NCBI RefSeq assembly: GCF_902499125.1
Contig: NZ_CABVPX010000004.1
Location: forward strand, 124,001 to 188,000
DNA from: Burkholderia arboris
GTDB lineage: Bacteria > Pseudomonadota > Gammaproteobacteria > Burkholderiales > Burkholderiaceae
Length of the DNA: 64,000 nt
Direction: 5' to 3'
The position numbers were made by a program, and so were the translations under genes. Below are positions 18,222-27,035 of this stretch, piece after piece (position 1 is the stretch's first letter; each line of letters begins with the position of its first letter). The notes under the pieces were generated by a model that was given only the letters and a program-made list of their open reading frames with translations, ran no database searches and was not told where the DNA came from.

Positions 18222-20252
18222 ATGCCCGCCATGCCAGATTCCCGCCCCTCGCCCCGCACGACCTTCAAGCCGCAGGTCGTCCTGCCCGCGCTCGCGGTCA
18301 TCGGCGCGCTGCTCGTCGTGTGCGCGCTGCGCCCGAGCGAAGCCGGCGCGCTGTTCGCCGCCGGCCAGCAATGGGTCATCGCACGCTTCGACTGGTTCTA
18401 CGTGCTCGCCGTCACCGGCTTCCTCGTGTTTCTCGTGCTGATCGCCGCAAGCGACTTCGGCAACATCCGCCTCGGCCCCGACGATGCCGAGCCCGAATTC
18501 AGCTTCGTGTCGTGGACGGCCATGCTGTTCGCGGCCGGCATGGGCATCGGCCTCATGTACTTCGGCGTCGGCGAGCCGATGCAGCATTTCCTGAAGCCGC
18601 CGACCGTCGATCCCGGCACGCCCGCCGCCGCGCGCGAGGCGATGCTGATGACCTTCTTCCACTGGGGTTTCCATGCGTGGGCAATCTACGGGCTGATGGG
18701 GCTCGTGCTCGCGTATTTCGGCTTTCGCTACAACCTGCCGCTGACGCTGCGCTCGGGGTTGTATCCGGTGCTGCGCGAGCGCATCAACGGCTGGATCGGC
18801 CACACGGTCGACGCGTTCGCGCTGGTCGGCACGGTCGCCGGCATCGCGACGACGCTCGGCTACGGCGTGATGCAGCTGAGCGCGGGCCTGCATACGGTCG
18901 GCGGCTGGGATACCGGCAGCAACCTGTTCCGCATCGGGCTCGTCGCAATCGTCGTGATCCTCGCGGGCGTGTCGGCCGCGACCGGCCTCGACAAGGGCGT
19001 GCGCCGGCTGTCCGAGCTGAACCTGCTGCTTGCGTTCCTGCTGCTCGCCTTCGTGGTGGTCGCCGGCCCGACGGCGTTCCTGCTGCGCGCGCTCGGCGAC
19101 AACATCGGCCAGTACCTGTCGAGCCTCGTCGACCTGTCGTTCCGCACGTATGCGTACGCACCGCCGCGCGAGGAAGGCTGGTTCGGCGGCTGGACGATCC
19201 TCTACTGGGCGTGGTGGGTGTCGTGGTCGCCGTTCGTCGGCATGTTCATCGCACGCATTTCGCGCGGCCGCACGATCCGCCAGTTCGTGATCGGCGTGCT
19301 GCTCGTGCCGACCGCGTTCAACCTAGTGTGGATGACCGTGTTCGGCAACAGCGCGATCTGGCTCGACACGCACGGCGCGGCCGGCGCGCTCGCGCAAACG
19401 GCCACCAACGTCGACGCGCTGCTGTTCCGCTTCTTCGATTTCCTGCCGTTCCCGCAACTGCTGTCGATCGCCGCGATCGTGCTGATCGCGGTGTTCTTCG
19501 TCACGTCCGCCGATTCGGGCGCATTCGTGATCGACCAGATCGCGACGCGCGGCAACCCGCATTCGCCCGTGTGGCAGCGGCTGTTCTGGGCCGCGCTGCT
19601 CGGCGTGACCGCCGCGGTGCTGCTCGTCGCGGGCGGCCTCGGCGCGCTGCAGGCGATGACGCTGATCGCCGCGCTGCCGGTCGCGATCATCATGATCGCG
19701 CTGTGCTACGGGTTATGGCGTGGACTTGCCGCCGACCGCGCGCACTATTCGCAGGACGTCGCGCCCGCGACGAGCTTCTGGACCGGCCAGCACTGGCGCC
19801 ATCGCCTCACGCACATCCTGCGGCAGACGACCGAAGCCGAGGCGCGCCAGTTCGTCGCGGAAACGGTCGAGCCCGCGCTGCGCAAGGTCGCCGACGAACT
19901 GCGCGCGAGCGGCGTCGATGCGCACGTGCAGCGCGACAGCGACGATGCGGTGCGGCTCACCGTGCCGACCGCCGAGCATCGCGACTTCGTGTACGGCGTG
20001 CGCGTGACCGTGAAATCCGCGGCCGCTTTCCTGGTGCGCGAGGCGGCCGAGCCGGATCCGGCACGCGAGCACGTATACGGGATCGTCACGTTCTTCGAGG
20101 ACGGCCGGCTCGGCTACGACGTCGAATACCTGCGCGGCGACGAGGTGATCGCCGACGTGCTGCGCCAGTACGAACGCTACGTGTCGCTCGCGGCCGACAA
20201 ACGCACGCATCTGCTGAGCCGCGCGCCGGGACATGCCACGGAGGCCGAATGA
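18222..20252 (+). CDS. betT: BCCT-family choline/betaine transporter
   Basis: The 676-residue product matches BetT in length (677 in E. coli) and layout: 12 helices, with GMGIGLMYFGVGEPMQHF in helix 3 (the glycine-rich sodium/substrate stretch) and the family tryptophan segment WTILYWAWWVSWSPFVGMFIARISRGRTIR, followed by a cytoplasmic C-terminal domain of about 170 residues that senses osmotic stress in BetT. The predicted role is proton-driven choline uptake for glycine-betaine synthesis or catabolism. No betA or betB is nearby. A second ATG at 18231 is possible. Its stop overlaps a small membrane-protein gene. Confidence 0.85.
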   Translation: MPAMPDSRPSPRTTFKPQVVLPALAVIGALLVVCALRPSEAGALFAAGQQWVIARFDWFYVLAVTGFLVFLVLIAASDFGNIRLGPDDAEPEFSFVSWTAMLFAAGMGIGLMYFGVGEPMQHFLKPPTVDPGTPAAAREAMLMTFFHWGFHAWAIYGLMGLVLAYFGFRYNLPLTLRSGLYPVLRERINGWIGHTVDAFALVGTVAGIATTLGYGVMQLSAGLHTVGGWDTGSNLFRIGLVAIVVILAGVSAATGLDKGVRRLSELNLLLAFLLLAFVVVAGPTAFLLRALGDNIGQYLSSLVDLSFRTYAYAPPREEGWFGGWTILYWAWWVSWSPFVGMFIARISRGRTIRQFVIGVLLVPTAFNLVWMTVFGNSAIWLDTHGAAGALAQTATNVDALLFRFFDFLPFPQLLSIAAIVLIAVFFVTSADSGAFVIDQIATRGNPHSPVWQRLFWAALLGVTAAVLLVAGGLGALQAMTLIAALPVAIIMIALCYGLWRGLAADRAHYSQDVAPATSFWTGQHWRHRLTHILRQTTEAEARQFVAETVEPALRKVADELRASGVDAHVQRDSDDAVRLTVPTAEHRDFVYGVRVTVKSAAAFLVREAAEPDPAREHVYGIVTFFEDGRLGYDVEYLRGDEVIADVLRQYERYVSLAADKRTHLLSRAPGHATEAE

Positions 20253-20560
20253 ACGGGTTCCTGCAAAGCCGCGCGTCCGACGTCATCGCGCTCGGCACGC
20301 TCGCCGTGCTCTACCTCGGCGGCTCCGGCATCGCGCTGTGGCGAATCCGGGCCGCGGCGCCGCGCGGCAAGATCTACTGGATCGCCTGCGCGGCGCTGCT
20401 CGCCGGCGGCGCCATCGCGATGGGCGGCAACCTGTCGCCAGTGCCGGACAGCGGCGACATGCCGCCCGGCTTCGCGCTCGGCGCCGAGGCCGTCCTGCTC
20501 GGTCTCGCGCTGGTTGCCGGCGGTTGCGCCTGGCTGATGCTGCGCGCGCGGAAACGCTGA
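20249..20560 (+). CDS. Small membrane protein translationally coupled to betT
   Basis: This 103-residue gene is easy to miss because the same frame is open across betT. Its ATG (20249) overlaps the betT stop as ATGA, which implies coupled translation. The product has three hydrophobic segments (VIALGTLAVLYLGGSGIALW, IYWIACAALLAGGAIAMGG, AVLLGLALVAGGCAWLML), short loops and a basic tail RARKR. No family was recognised. Stoichiometric production with BetT suggests a partner or regulator of the transporter; that is inference. Confidence 0.65.
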   Translation: MNGFLQSRASDVIALGTLAVLYLGGSGIALWRIRAAAPRGKIYWIACAALLAGGAIAMGGNLSPVPDSGDMPPGFALGAEAVLLGLALVAGGCAWLMLRARKR

Positions 20561-20660
20561 CGCGCGCACCGCACGGCCCCGCTTCGTCACGCGCGAACGG
20601 CAACGCGCGCGGCGAACCGGCAGCCGCGCCTTCCCCGATCCGCTTCTCTGCCGCACTACG

Positions 20661-21509
20661 TCATGCGGACGGCGCGCGCGCCGTCACGAGCCAGCACGCC
20701 GCGTCGAAGCGCACCTCGGCGCCGTGCACGTATTGCTCGAACGCCGCACGCACCGCATCGACCACGCGCCGCCGCGTCGCTTCGTCCGTCTCCAGCAGCG
20801 CAAGGCCCACCGGGCCCAGCCGCGCAATGTAGTCGTCCAGCGCGGCCTCAGGCAGCGCACACGCCCTGTCGACCGGTTCGATCACAATGCCGGTCCAGCC
20901 GCTGTCCGACAGCACCGACGCGATCCGCTGCCGGTCGCCGAACGCGAACTGGCCCGGCGCGCCGGGCTGCCGGGCGGGCAGGTTCGGCAGCAACGGCGCG
21001 GCCACCCGCTCGGCCGTCGTCATGAACGGGTTGTCGGCCGGCCCGCGCCACGCGACGAACTGCATCCGCGCGCCCGGCCGCGCCGCATGCCGCAGGTTCG
21101 CGAATGCGCGGACCGGATCGTCGAAGAACATCACGCCAAGGCGCGACACGATCAGGTCGACGCTCGCGGGCTCGAACGCATGCGTCTGCACGTCCGCACA
21201 CACGAAACGGGCGTCCAGGCCGCTGCGTCCGGCGCGCCCCCGCGCGGCGTCGATCATCCGCGCCGAGATATCGATGCCCGTGCAGCGCGCGTTCGCCCCC
21301 AGCCGCCGTGCGACCGCGAGCGTGACGGCGCCCGTGCCGCAGCCGACGTCGAGCACGCTGCGGGCCGACGACGCGGCCGCTGCATCGGCGAGCAGCGTCT
21401 CGAACGGTTCGAACATCCGGTCCATCGGCGCCTGCGCATCGACCCATGCGCGCCCCGACGGGCCGTTCCACAACGCGGATTGCGCTGCGTTGGGCCGGTT
21501 GGTTTCCAT
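20661..21509 (-). CDS. Class I SAM-dependent methyltransferase
   Basis: The 282-residue protein has the methyltransferase-11/UbiE-like motif I VLDVGCGTGAVTLAVARRLG (about residues 53-72), then FVCADVQTHAF (motif II) and DLIVSRLGVMFFDDPVRAFANLRHAARPGARM (motifs III-IV). WNGPSGRAWVDAQAPMDRMF is the usual N-terminus of this subgroup. The ATG has a clear AGGAG site. Its substrate is unknown. It is preceded by a promoter with a 19-bp spacer and MerR-type dyad (21546-21576), so it is likely induced by a MerR-family activator. Confidence 0.85.
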   Translation of the reverse strand: METNRPNAAQSALWNGPSGRAWVDAQAPMDRMFEPFETLLADAAAASSARSVLDVGCGTGAVTLAVARRLGANARCTGIDISARMIDAARGRAGRSGLDARFVCADVQTHAFEPASVDLIVSRLGVMFFDDPVRAFANLRHAARPGARMQFVAWRGPADNPFMTTAERVAAPLLPNLPARQPGAPGQFAFGDRQRIASVLSDSGWTGIVIEPVDRACALPEAALDDYIARLGPVGLALLETDEATRRRVVDAVRAAFEQYVHGAEVRFDAACWLVTARAPSA

Positions 21510-21545
21510 CGTCGATCTCCTTCTGGTTCATGGTTGATGAACCGC

Positions 21546-21576
21546 ACTGTGCTGCTTCAAGCCGGCTTGAGGTCAA
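21546..21576 (-). promoter_or_regulatory. MerR-type promoter of the methyltransferase gene
   Basis: Read leftward, TTGACC (21576-21571) is followed by a 19-bp spacer and CACAGT (21551-21546). Within the spacer lies the dyad CTCAAG-N4-CTTGAAG. Over-long 19-bp spacers with a central dyad are the hallmark of promoters activated by MerR-family proteins. The element is nearly the same as that at 51887-51917 next to a merR gene. Confidence 0.65.
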
Positions 21577-21669
21577 GGCCGGCCGGGTTGCGCCCGCCGT
21601 CGCGCCCCGCTTTTCACATTTCTTACATTCACGCTGCGTATCGTTGACGACTTTCCTACGGTGCCTCCC

Positions 21670-23133
21670 ATGCGACGACTCCTCACGCGCACGCTGCTCA
21701 TGCGCTGCGCTCCCCTTGTTGCCCTCGCCGCGCTGTCCGCGTGCTCGAATCACATCGATACGCCGGACGATCCGGCCAGCGCATCGGTCAACGTCCAGGC
21801 CGCATGGGTCGAAATCGGCGACGCGAACCAGGCGATCGCGCGCGTCATCACGAACTACACGCCCGCGTCGGCCAGCGATCCGCTGTGCCCGCAGTTGACC
21901 GTCGACGGCAAGCTGTCGCGCATGGCGCTGCGCGCAGGCGCCGCGACCGTCGCCCAGCGGCCGACCGCCAGCGATCCGGCCGATTCGAAACCGTCCAGCT
22001 TCCCGGTCTCCGTGTGCGAAACGACACTGCCGGCCGGCGCGCAGGCCGCAAGCGTCGCGGGCCGCACGCTGCCGCTGCCGAAAGCGCAGCCGCAACGCGT
22101 CGCGATCATCGCCGACACGGGCTGCCGGATGAAGAAGGCCGACAACGCATGGCAGGCGTGCAATGACGCATCGGTCTGGCCGCTGGCCACGATCGCGGCC
22201 AGCGTCGCGAAGCTGTCGCCCGATCTCGTGCTGCACATCGGCGACTACCACTATCGCGAGAACGCGTGCCCGCCGGACATCGCCGGCTGCAAGGACAGCC
22301 CGTGGGGCTATGGCTGGGATACGTGGCAGGCCGACCTGTTCCGCCCGGCCGCGCCGCTGCTCGCGAAGGCCCCGTGGGTCGTCGTGCGCGGCAACCACGA
22401 GGAATGCGCGCGCGCGGGCCAGGGCTGGTTCCGCTTCCTCGATCCGCGCCCGTATTCGGCGGCCCGCTCGTGCGACGATCCGGCCAACGACAACAACGCG
22501 AACTATTCGGAACCCTATGCGGTGTCGCTCGGCGGCGGCTCGCAGGTGATCGTGTTCGATACCGCGAAGGTCGGCCGCACGCCGCTCAAGACGACCGACG
22601 CGCAATTCGGCATCTACCAGAAGCAGTTCCAGACGGTCGCATCGCTCGCGTCGAAGGCCGGCATGACGACGACGATCTTCACGAACCATCATCCGATCCT
22701 CGCGTTCGCGCCGATCGCGGGCAGCACGCCCGCGCCGGGCAACCTCGCGCTGCAATCGGTCATGTCGAGCCTCAACGCGCAGGCATACTACCCGCCGGGC
22801 GTGCATGTCGCGCTGCACGGTCACGTGCACGATTTCCAGGCGATCAACTTCTCGTCCGGGCACCCGGCGACGATCGTGTCCGGCAACGGCGGCGACAACC
22901 TCGACGTTGCGCTGCCCGACCCGTTCCCGGCCGGCCTGACGCCCGCACCGGGCGCAGTGATCGATCGGCTGTCGCACAACAACAGCTTCGGGTTCCTGAT
23001 CATGGAACGCAGCGCAGCGCCGGCAACGGGCTGGGTATACCGTGCGTATTCGGCGGCCGGCAAGCTGCTCGCGTCGTGCAACCAGTCGGGCACGACGCTC
23101 GCCTGCGACAAGACGGGGTTCATCGCACCGTGA
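21670..23133 (+). CDS. Metallophosphoesterase, predicted lipoprotein
   Basis: The N-terminus is a lipoprotein signal peptide with the lipobox LSAC near residue 24. The calcineurin-like phosphoesterase motifs follow in order: GDYHY (G191-D192), GNHE (G241-N-H243), NHHP and GHVHD (H385, H387), which bind the two metal ions. It would be anchored in the outer membrane or periplasm and hydrolyse a phosphoester. I chose ATG 21670; a GTG at 21661 is also possible, and neither has a strong ribosome binding site. Its stop overlaps the start of the di-haem peroxidase gene (GTGA), so the two act together. Confidence 0.85.
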   Translation: MRRLLTRTLLMRCAPLVALAALSACSNHIDTPDDPASASVNVQAAWVEIGDANQAIARVITNYTPASASDPLCPQLTVDGKLSRMALRAGAATVAQRPTASDPADSKPSSFPVSVCETTLPAGAQAASVAGRTLPLPKAQPQRVAIIADTGCRMKKADNAWQACNDASVWPLATIAASVAKLSPDLVLHIGDYHYRENACPPDIAGCKDSPWGYGWDTWQADLFRPAAPLLAKAPWVVVRGNHEECARAGQGWFRFLDPRPYSAARSCDDPANDNNANYSEPYAVSLGGGSQVIVFDTAKVGRTPLKTTDAQFGIYQKQFQTVASLASKAGMTTTIFTNHHPILAFAPIAGSTPAPGNLALQSVMSSLNAQAYYPPGVHVALHGHVHDFQAINFSSGHPATIVSGNGGDNLDVALPDPFPAGLTPAPGAVIDRLSHNNSFGFLIMERSAAPATGWVYRAYSAAGKLLASCNQSGTTLACDKTGFIAP

Positions 23134-24506
23134 GTGAAGCAGTCCGATGTGACGGCCGCGGGGTACGCGGCCGGCAAAAGCGGTACGCGCTTGCCGCAAC
23201 CGTGCTCGCCGGCCTGACGCTCGCGGCCCACGCCGCGCCGGCCGAAACGGTGCTGCTTCCCGGCGCACCGCCGTCGCGGGTCGTCGACACGATCGGCAAC
23301 GGCACGCCGCAGGTGACGGGCAAGATCGACGCGGCCACCGCGCGCTTCGCGCCCGACCCGACGCTCGTCGCGCTCGGCCGCCGGATCTTCTTCGATCCGC
23401 GGCTGTCCGAGCCGCGCGGCATGTCGTGCGCGAGCTGCCACGATCCCGGCCGCGCGTTCGCGCCGACGCTGTCGGCGGCCTCGCTCGCGGGGCCCGGCGT
23501 GCCGGAAGGCAGCCGGCCCGGGCGCTTCAGCCAGCGCAATGCACCGTCGCTGCTCTACGTGCGCTACGTGCCGCGCCGCCACTTCTACCAGGACGACGAT
23601 GCGCCCGCGCCGTCGCCGTTCGGCGGGCTGTTCATCGACGGCCGCGCGGATACGCTCGCCGAGCAGATCCGCGGGCCGCTGTTCGATCCGGACGAGATGA
23701 ACAACCGGTCGCCGGCCGCGCTGCTGCGCAAGGTCAACGCGACCGAACTCGCGCCCGATCTCGCCGCGCGCTTCGGCGCGCCGGTGCGGCGCGATCCCGA
23801 GCAACTGGTACGCGCACTGGGTTCGGCTGTCGAGGCGTATCTGCAGAGCGACGAGATGGCGCCGTTCACGTCGCGCTTCGACGCATTCCTGCGCACGCGC
23901 AAGCCGCTCGCGCCGGCCGAGATGCGCGGCCTCGCGCTGTTCCGGAATCCGGACAAGGGCAATTGCATGACTTGCCACACGCTGTCGGAGACATCGAGCC
24001 GCCCGGAGCGCTCGCTGTTCACCGATTTCGGATACGACGCGATCGCGGTGCCGCGCAACCGCGCGCTGCCGGCGAACCGCGATCCGCGCCATTTCGACAA
24101 CGGGCTGTGCGACACCGCGCGGCGGCTGCGCTGGCCCGAACCGACGCAATGGTGCGGCTACCTGCGCACGCCGGGGCTGCGCAACGTCGCGGTCAAGCAG
24201 ACGTTCATGCACAACGGCGTGTTCACGACGCTGCGCGACGCGGTCGCGTTCTACAACACGCGTTCGACCGACCCCGGCTTCTGGTATCACGGCGCCAAAA
24301 CGTTCGACGACGTGCCCGCCGCCTATCGCGGCAACATCAACGTCAACTCGACGCCGATGAACCGCCGGCCCGGCACGCCGCCCGCGCTGACCGACGCGGA
24401 AATCGACGACATCGTCGCATTCCTCGGCACGCTGACCGACGCGCGCTATACGGGGGTCGCGGCCCCTGCTGCCCGCCTCGCCCGGACCGCCGCGCCGGCA
24501 CGCTGA
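23130..24506 (+). CDS. Di-haem cytochrome c peroxidase / MauG-family protein
   Basis: The 458-residue product, from GTG 23130, has a signal peptide ending AHAAPA and two c-type haem sites, C100-A-S-C103-H and C279-M-T-C282-H, in the arrangement of bacterial cytochrome c peroxidases and MauG. NAPSLLYV, FWDGR-like FIDGRADTL and the late TPGLRNVAVKQTFMHNG block are also typical. It acts in the periplasm, reducing peroxide or oxidising a partner protein. The start overlaps the metallophosphoesterase stop by four bases. The pairing suggests a protein or lipid modification system; the substrate is unknown. Confidence 0.85.
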   Translation: MSEAVRCDGRGVRGRQKRYALAATVLAGLTLAAHAAPAETVLLPGAPPSRVVDTIGNGTPQVTGKIDAATARFAPDPTLVALGRRIFFDPRLSEPRGMSCASCHDPGRAFAPTLSAASLAGPGVPEGSRPGRFSQRNAPSLLYVRYVPRRHFYQDDDAPAPSPFGGLFIDGRADTLAEQIRGPLFDPDEMNNRSPAALLRKVNATELAPDLAARFGAPVRRDPEQLVRALGSAVEAYLQSDEMAPFTSRFDAFLRTRKPLAPAEMRGLALFRNPDKGNCMTCHTLSETSSRPERSLFTDFGYDAIAVPRNRALPANRDPRHFDNGLCDTARRLRWPEPTQWCGYLRTPGLRNVAVKQTFMHNGVFTTLRDAVAFYNTRSTDPGFWYHGAKTFDDVPAAYRGNINVNSTPMNRRPGTPPALTDAEIDDIVAFLGTLTDARYTGVAAPAARLARTAAPAR

Positions 24507-24540
24507 CCCTGGCCGAACGGCCAGCCGGATGCGCACCCGC

Positions 24541-24594
24541 TTGCGGACAGCGAAAACACTGGTTATATTTACAGTACTGTATTTATGAACAGTG
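24541..24594 (+). promoter_or_regulatory. Promoter with consensus LexA (SOS) box
   Basis: TTGCGG (24541-24546) and TATATT (24564-24569), 17 bp apart, are followed by TACTGTATTTATGAACAGTG at 24575-24594, which contains CTGT-N8-ACAG, the LexA consensus of E. coli and of betaproteobacteria. The box sits on the expected start of transcription, 10 bases before the ATG of the small gene, so LexA would repress it until DNA damage. Confidence 0.7.
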
Positions 24595-24603
24595 AGGTGC
24601 GCG

Positions 24604-24879
24604 ATGGAACATCTGGTCCGTATCGTCAACGACACCGATCGCCAAGTGCTGGCGTGGCTGCGTTCCCAGGTCGGCGATGCCCGCGTCGAACGCGCGGCGC
24701 GTCAGCTCGGGCATACACGCAAGCCCTTTCCGTCTGCCGTCTGCCGGTATCTGGGCATGAGCGCGCCGGCCACGCTGCGTCCGGCGGCCCGGCCGCGCGC
24801 CGCACGCGATTTCTCGGTAGGCGATCGTTACCTGTCGCTGATCCGCCAGCATCTCGCGTCGCACTCGGCCAGCCGATGA
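24604..24879 (+). CDS. Small uncharacterised protein, predicted SOS-regulated
   Basis: The 91-residue basic protein starts MEHLVRIVNDTDRQVLAW and contains WLRSQVGDARVERAARQLG near residues 19-37 and two further basic stretches. No family was recognised. There is no signal peptide or membrane segment. The ATG at 24604 (site GTGAGGTG) is preferred over GTG 24592, which lies within the LexA box. A consensus LexA box lies directly upstream. SOS-controlled small proteins often inhibit division or act as toxins or DNA-binding factors, but nothing in the sequence decides this. It ends convergently with the MocR gene. Confidence 0.65.
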   Translation: MEHLVRIVNDTDRQVLAWLRSQVGDARVERAARQLGHTRKPFPSAVCRYLGMSAPATLRPAARPRAARDFSVGDRYLSLIRQHLASHSASR

Positions 24880-24960
24880 AATGGCGACGGCTTGTCGCGT
24901 CGGTGCCTTGGCAAGCCGGGGCGCTCGCCTATTCGCAAGCCCGGCTCGTCGCCGCCACGC

Positions 24961-26478
24961 TTACGCAGCCGCCTTGGCTTCCCGTACGAGGCGGCCGAGC
25001 GTTTCGAATGCCGCTTCGTGCGCCACATCGAACACGCGCGTGCAAGCGAGCCGGATATAGCCGTCGAAGCGGTCGGAATTCGAGAAGATCGACCCGGGCG
25101 CGATCCTGATTCCGTGCGCCAGTGCGGCGTCGAACAGCGCATCGGAGCGCACGCCGTCCGGCAATGCGATCCACAGCAGCATTCCGCCCGGCGGCTGGTT
25201 CATCCGCGTGCCGGCGGGGAAATGCCGCGCTATCGCGTCGATCGTCACGTCGCGCTGCACGCGCAACTGTTCGCGGAACCGGTGCAGGTGGCGGTCGAAC
25301 GCGCCCGAGCCGACGAATTCGGCCGCAACGGCCTGCAGCAATGCGGCGTTGTGCCGGCTGTGCGCGAACTTCAGCATCCTCACACGCGCCTGCCAGCGGC
25401 CCGCAGTCATCCAGCCGAGCCGCATCCCGGGGGCCAGCACCTTGTTGAACGACGGGCAGTAGATCACCGTGCCGTCGCGGTCCCATGCCTTGACCGGCTT
25501 GACCGCCTGCGGCGCCTCGACGAGCTCGCGATACGGCTCGTCCTCGATCACGGCCACACCGTGGCGCGAACAGAGCGCGACAAGCCCCGCCTTGCGCTCG
25601 TCGGGCATCACGCAGCCGAGCGGGTTCTGCAGGTTCGGCACGACCACCACGGCCCGAATGTCCGGATACGCGGCCAGCGCCACTTCGAGCGCCTCGATCG
25701 ACAGGCCGGCCGTCGGGCTCGCCGGGATTTCGAGTGCACGCAGGCCGAGGCTTTCGAGCAACTGGATCAGCCCGAAGAAGGCCGGCGATTCGATCGCGAT
25801 CGTGTCGCCGGGGCGCGCCACCGCACGCAACGCGAGATTCACGGCATCGACGCCGCCGCTCGTCGACATCACGTCGTCCGGCGTCACCGTCACGCCATAA
25901 GACAGCGCGCGTTTGGCCATCGTCTGCCGGAATTCGGGCGAACCGCCGACCGGCCCCGCATCGGTCAGCAACGTGGGCTTGCGCCGCAGCAGCCGGATCG
26001 CCAGCGTCTGCAGGCGCTCGGCCGGATACAGCGTGGCGAGCGCGGACGCGCCGCCGAGATTCAATGCATCGGTCGCCGCATTCGCGCGGTCGATCACGCG
26101 CGACACGCGCTCGTGCAGCCCCGCGAACGGCGGCTCGACGCTCAGCGGCGGCCCGTCGCTTTCCGGCAGTGTTGCAAGCGCGGCCGCCGCGCGGCGGCGC
26201 ACGAAGTAACCGGAGCGCGGCTTCGCCTCGCACCAGCCCGTATCCTCGAGCCGCCTGAATGTCTGGATCGCGGTCGACAGGCTCACGCCGTGCTGCGCCA
26301 TGAACGCGCGCACCGACGGCATCCGGTCGCCGGGCGACAGCGTGCCGGCCGCGATGATCCGGCGGTAATGTTCGGCGAGCCGTTCGTAAAGCGGCTCGCC
26401 GTCCAGCGGCAAAGGCGTGCGGGATACGTCGGCGAAAGGCGTGCGGGATACGTCGGCGAAAGGCGTCATGCGGATCAT
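24961..26478 (-). CDS. MocR/PdxR-type regulator (GntR wHTH + aminotransferase domain)
   Basis: An N-terminal GntR winged helix (EPLYERLAEHYRRIIAAGTLSPGDRMPSVRAFMAQHGVS) is joined to a fold-type I aminotransferase domain (TPDDVMSTSGGVDAVNLALRAVARPGD; VVPNLQNPLGC; the PLP-lysine block CPSFNKVLAPGMRLGW). Such proteins use PLP and an amino compound as effector. I place the start at ATG 26478 (505 residues), with ATG 26469 possible; the frame stays open upstream in a composition unlike the family. The N-terminus holds a perfect duplication of eight residues caused by a 24-bp tandem repeat. It is divergent from the DUF2917 gene. Confidence 0.85.
   Translation of the reverse strand: MIRMTPFADVSRTPFADVSRTPLPLDGEPLYERLAEHYRRIIAAGTLSPGDRMPSVRAFMAQHGVSLSTAIQTFRRLEDTGWCEAKPRSGYFVRRRAAAALATLPESDGPPLSVEPPFAGLHERVSRVIDRANAATDALNLGGASALATLYPAERLQTLAIRLLRRKPTLLTDAGPVGGSPEFRQTMAKRALSYGVTVTPDDVMSTSGGVDAVNLALRAVARPGDTIAIESPAFFGLIQLLESLGLRALEIPASPTAGLSIEALEVALAAYPDIRAVVVVPNLQNPLGCVMPDERKAGLVALCSRHGVAVIEDEPYRELVEAPQAVKPVKAWDRDGTVIYCPSFNKVLAPGMRLGWMTAGRWQARVRMLKFAHSRHNAALLQAVAAEFVGSGAFDRHLHRFREQLRVQRDVTIDAIARHFPAGTRMNQPPGGMLLWIALPDGVRSDALFDAALAHGIRIAPGSIFSNSDRFDGYIRLACTRVFDVAHEAAFETLGRLVREAKAAA
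26411..26458. repeat. Perfect 24-bp tandem duplication in the MocR N-terminus
   Basis: The 24-base unit occupies 26411-26434 and is repeated exactly at 26435-26458; its first eight bases occur a third time at 26459-26466. In the encoded protein the unit TPFADVSR occurs twice, before the GntR domain. Identity at the DNA level suggests a recent slippage event. Confidence 0.9.
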
Positions 26479-26681
26479 CGTGCCCGCTCGCCCAGGCGCT
26501 CGCCAGATACAGATTCGGGGAAAACCCACCGATACAGCCGCTCGAAATCGCTGCCTGCACCGCAACAGATTCCCGTCCCCTGAATCTGTCGTGCCTGTGC
26601 CCGTTTCCCTAACCTGATTGCACGCCAGCGCCTCGCCGTCACGAGGCCGCGCAACCGGGGCCACCGGGAAAAGGAATCGCG

Positions 26682-27032
26682 ATGCGAACGCAACACATCC
26701 GGCTCGACGCCGGGCAAAGCCACTTTGCGTGGTTCGACAAGGGTAGCCAGGTGATCGTGCTGGACGGCGCACTCGCGGTCACGCTGCGTCACCGCGCGCT
26801 CGACTGGCTGCCCGACGCGCCGCAATACATACGCCGCGAACTCGACGAAGGCGAATGCCTGACGTTCGAGACGGCCGGTCACGCGGCGCTGTCGGCTGGC
26901 AACGCCGGCGCGGTCCGTACAACGGTCGTGGAACCTGCGGGCCGGAACGGCATGCGCGCGGCGTGGCGACGCATCCTGCGCCGGCTGTCCGGGCGAGTGC
27001 GCGGCGGCATTCATGTGCGCGAGCATTCCTGA
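26682..27032 (+). CDS. DUF2917 domain protein
   Basis: The 116-residue protein fits the DUF2917 family, found mainly in Burkholderia and relatives: an N-terminal stretch QHIRLDAGQSHFAWFDKGSQVIVLDGALAVTLR and the block ELDEGECLTFETAGHAALSAG. These proteins resemble small cupin-like beta folds; no activity is known. The ATG has AAAAGGAAT before it. It faces away from the MocR gene with 203 bases between them, so it may be the MocR target. Its C-terminus is arginine-rich. Confidence 0.7.
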   Translation: MRTQHIRLDAGQSHFAWFDKGSQVIVLDGALAVTLRHRALDWLPDAPQYIRRELDEGECLTFETAGHAALSAGNAGAVRTTVVEPAGRNGMRAAWRRILRRLSGRVRGGIHVREHS

Positions 27033-27035
27033 CAT

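Noticed and set aside
20848-23268. Antisense open frame of 806 codons
   Set aside because: It crosses the methyltransferase, promoter and metallophosphoesterase genes without any domain, so it is an artefact of high GC.
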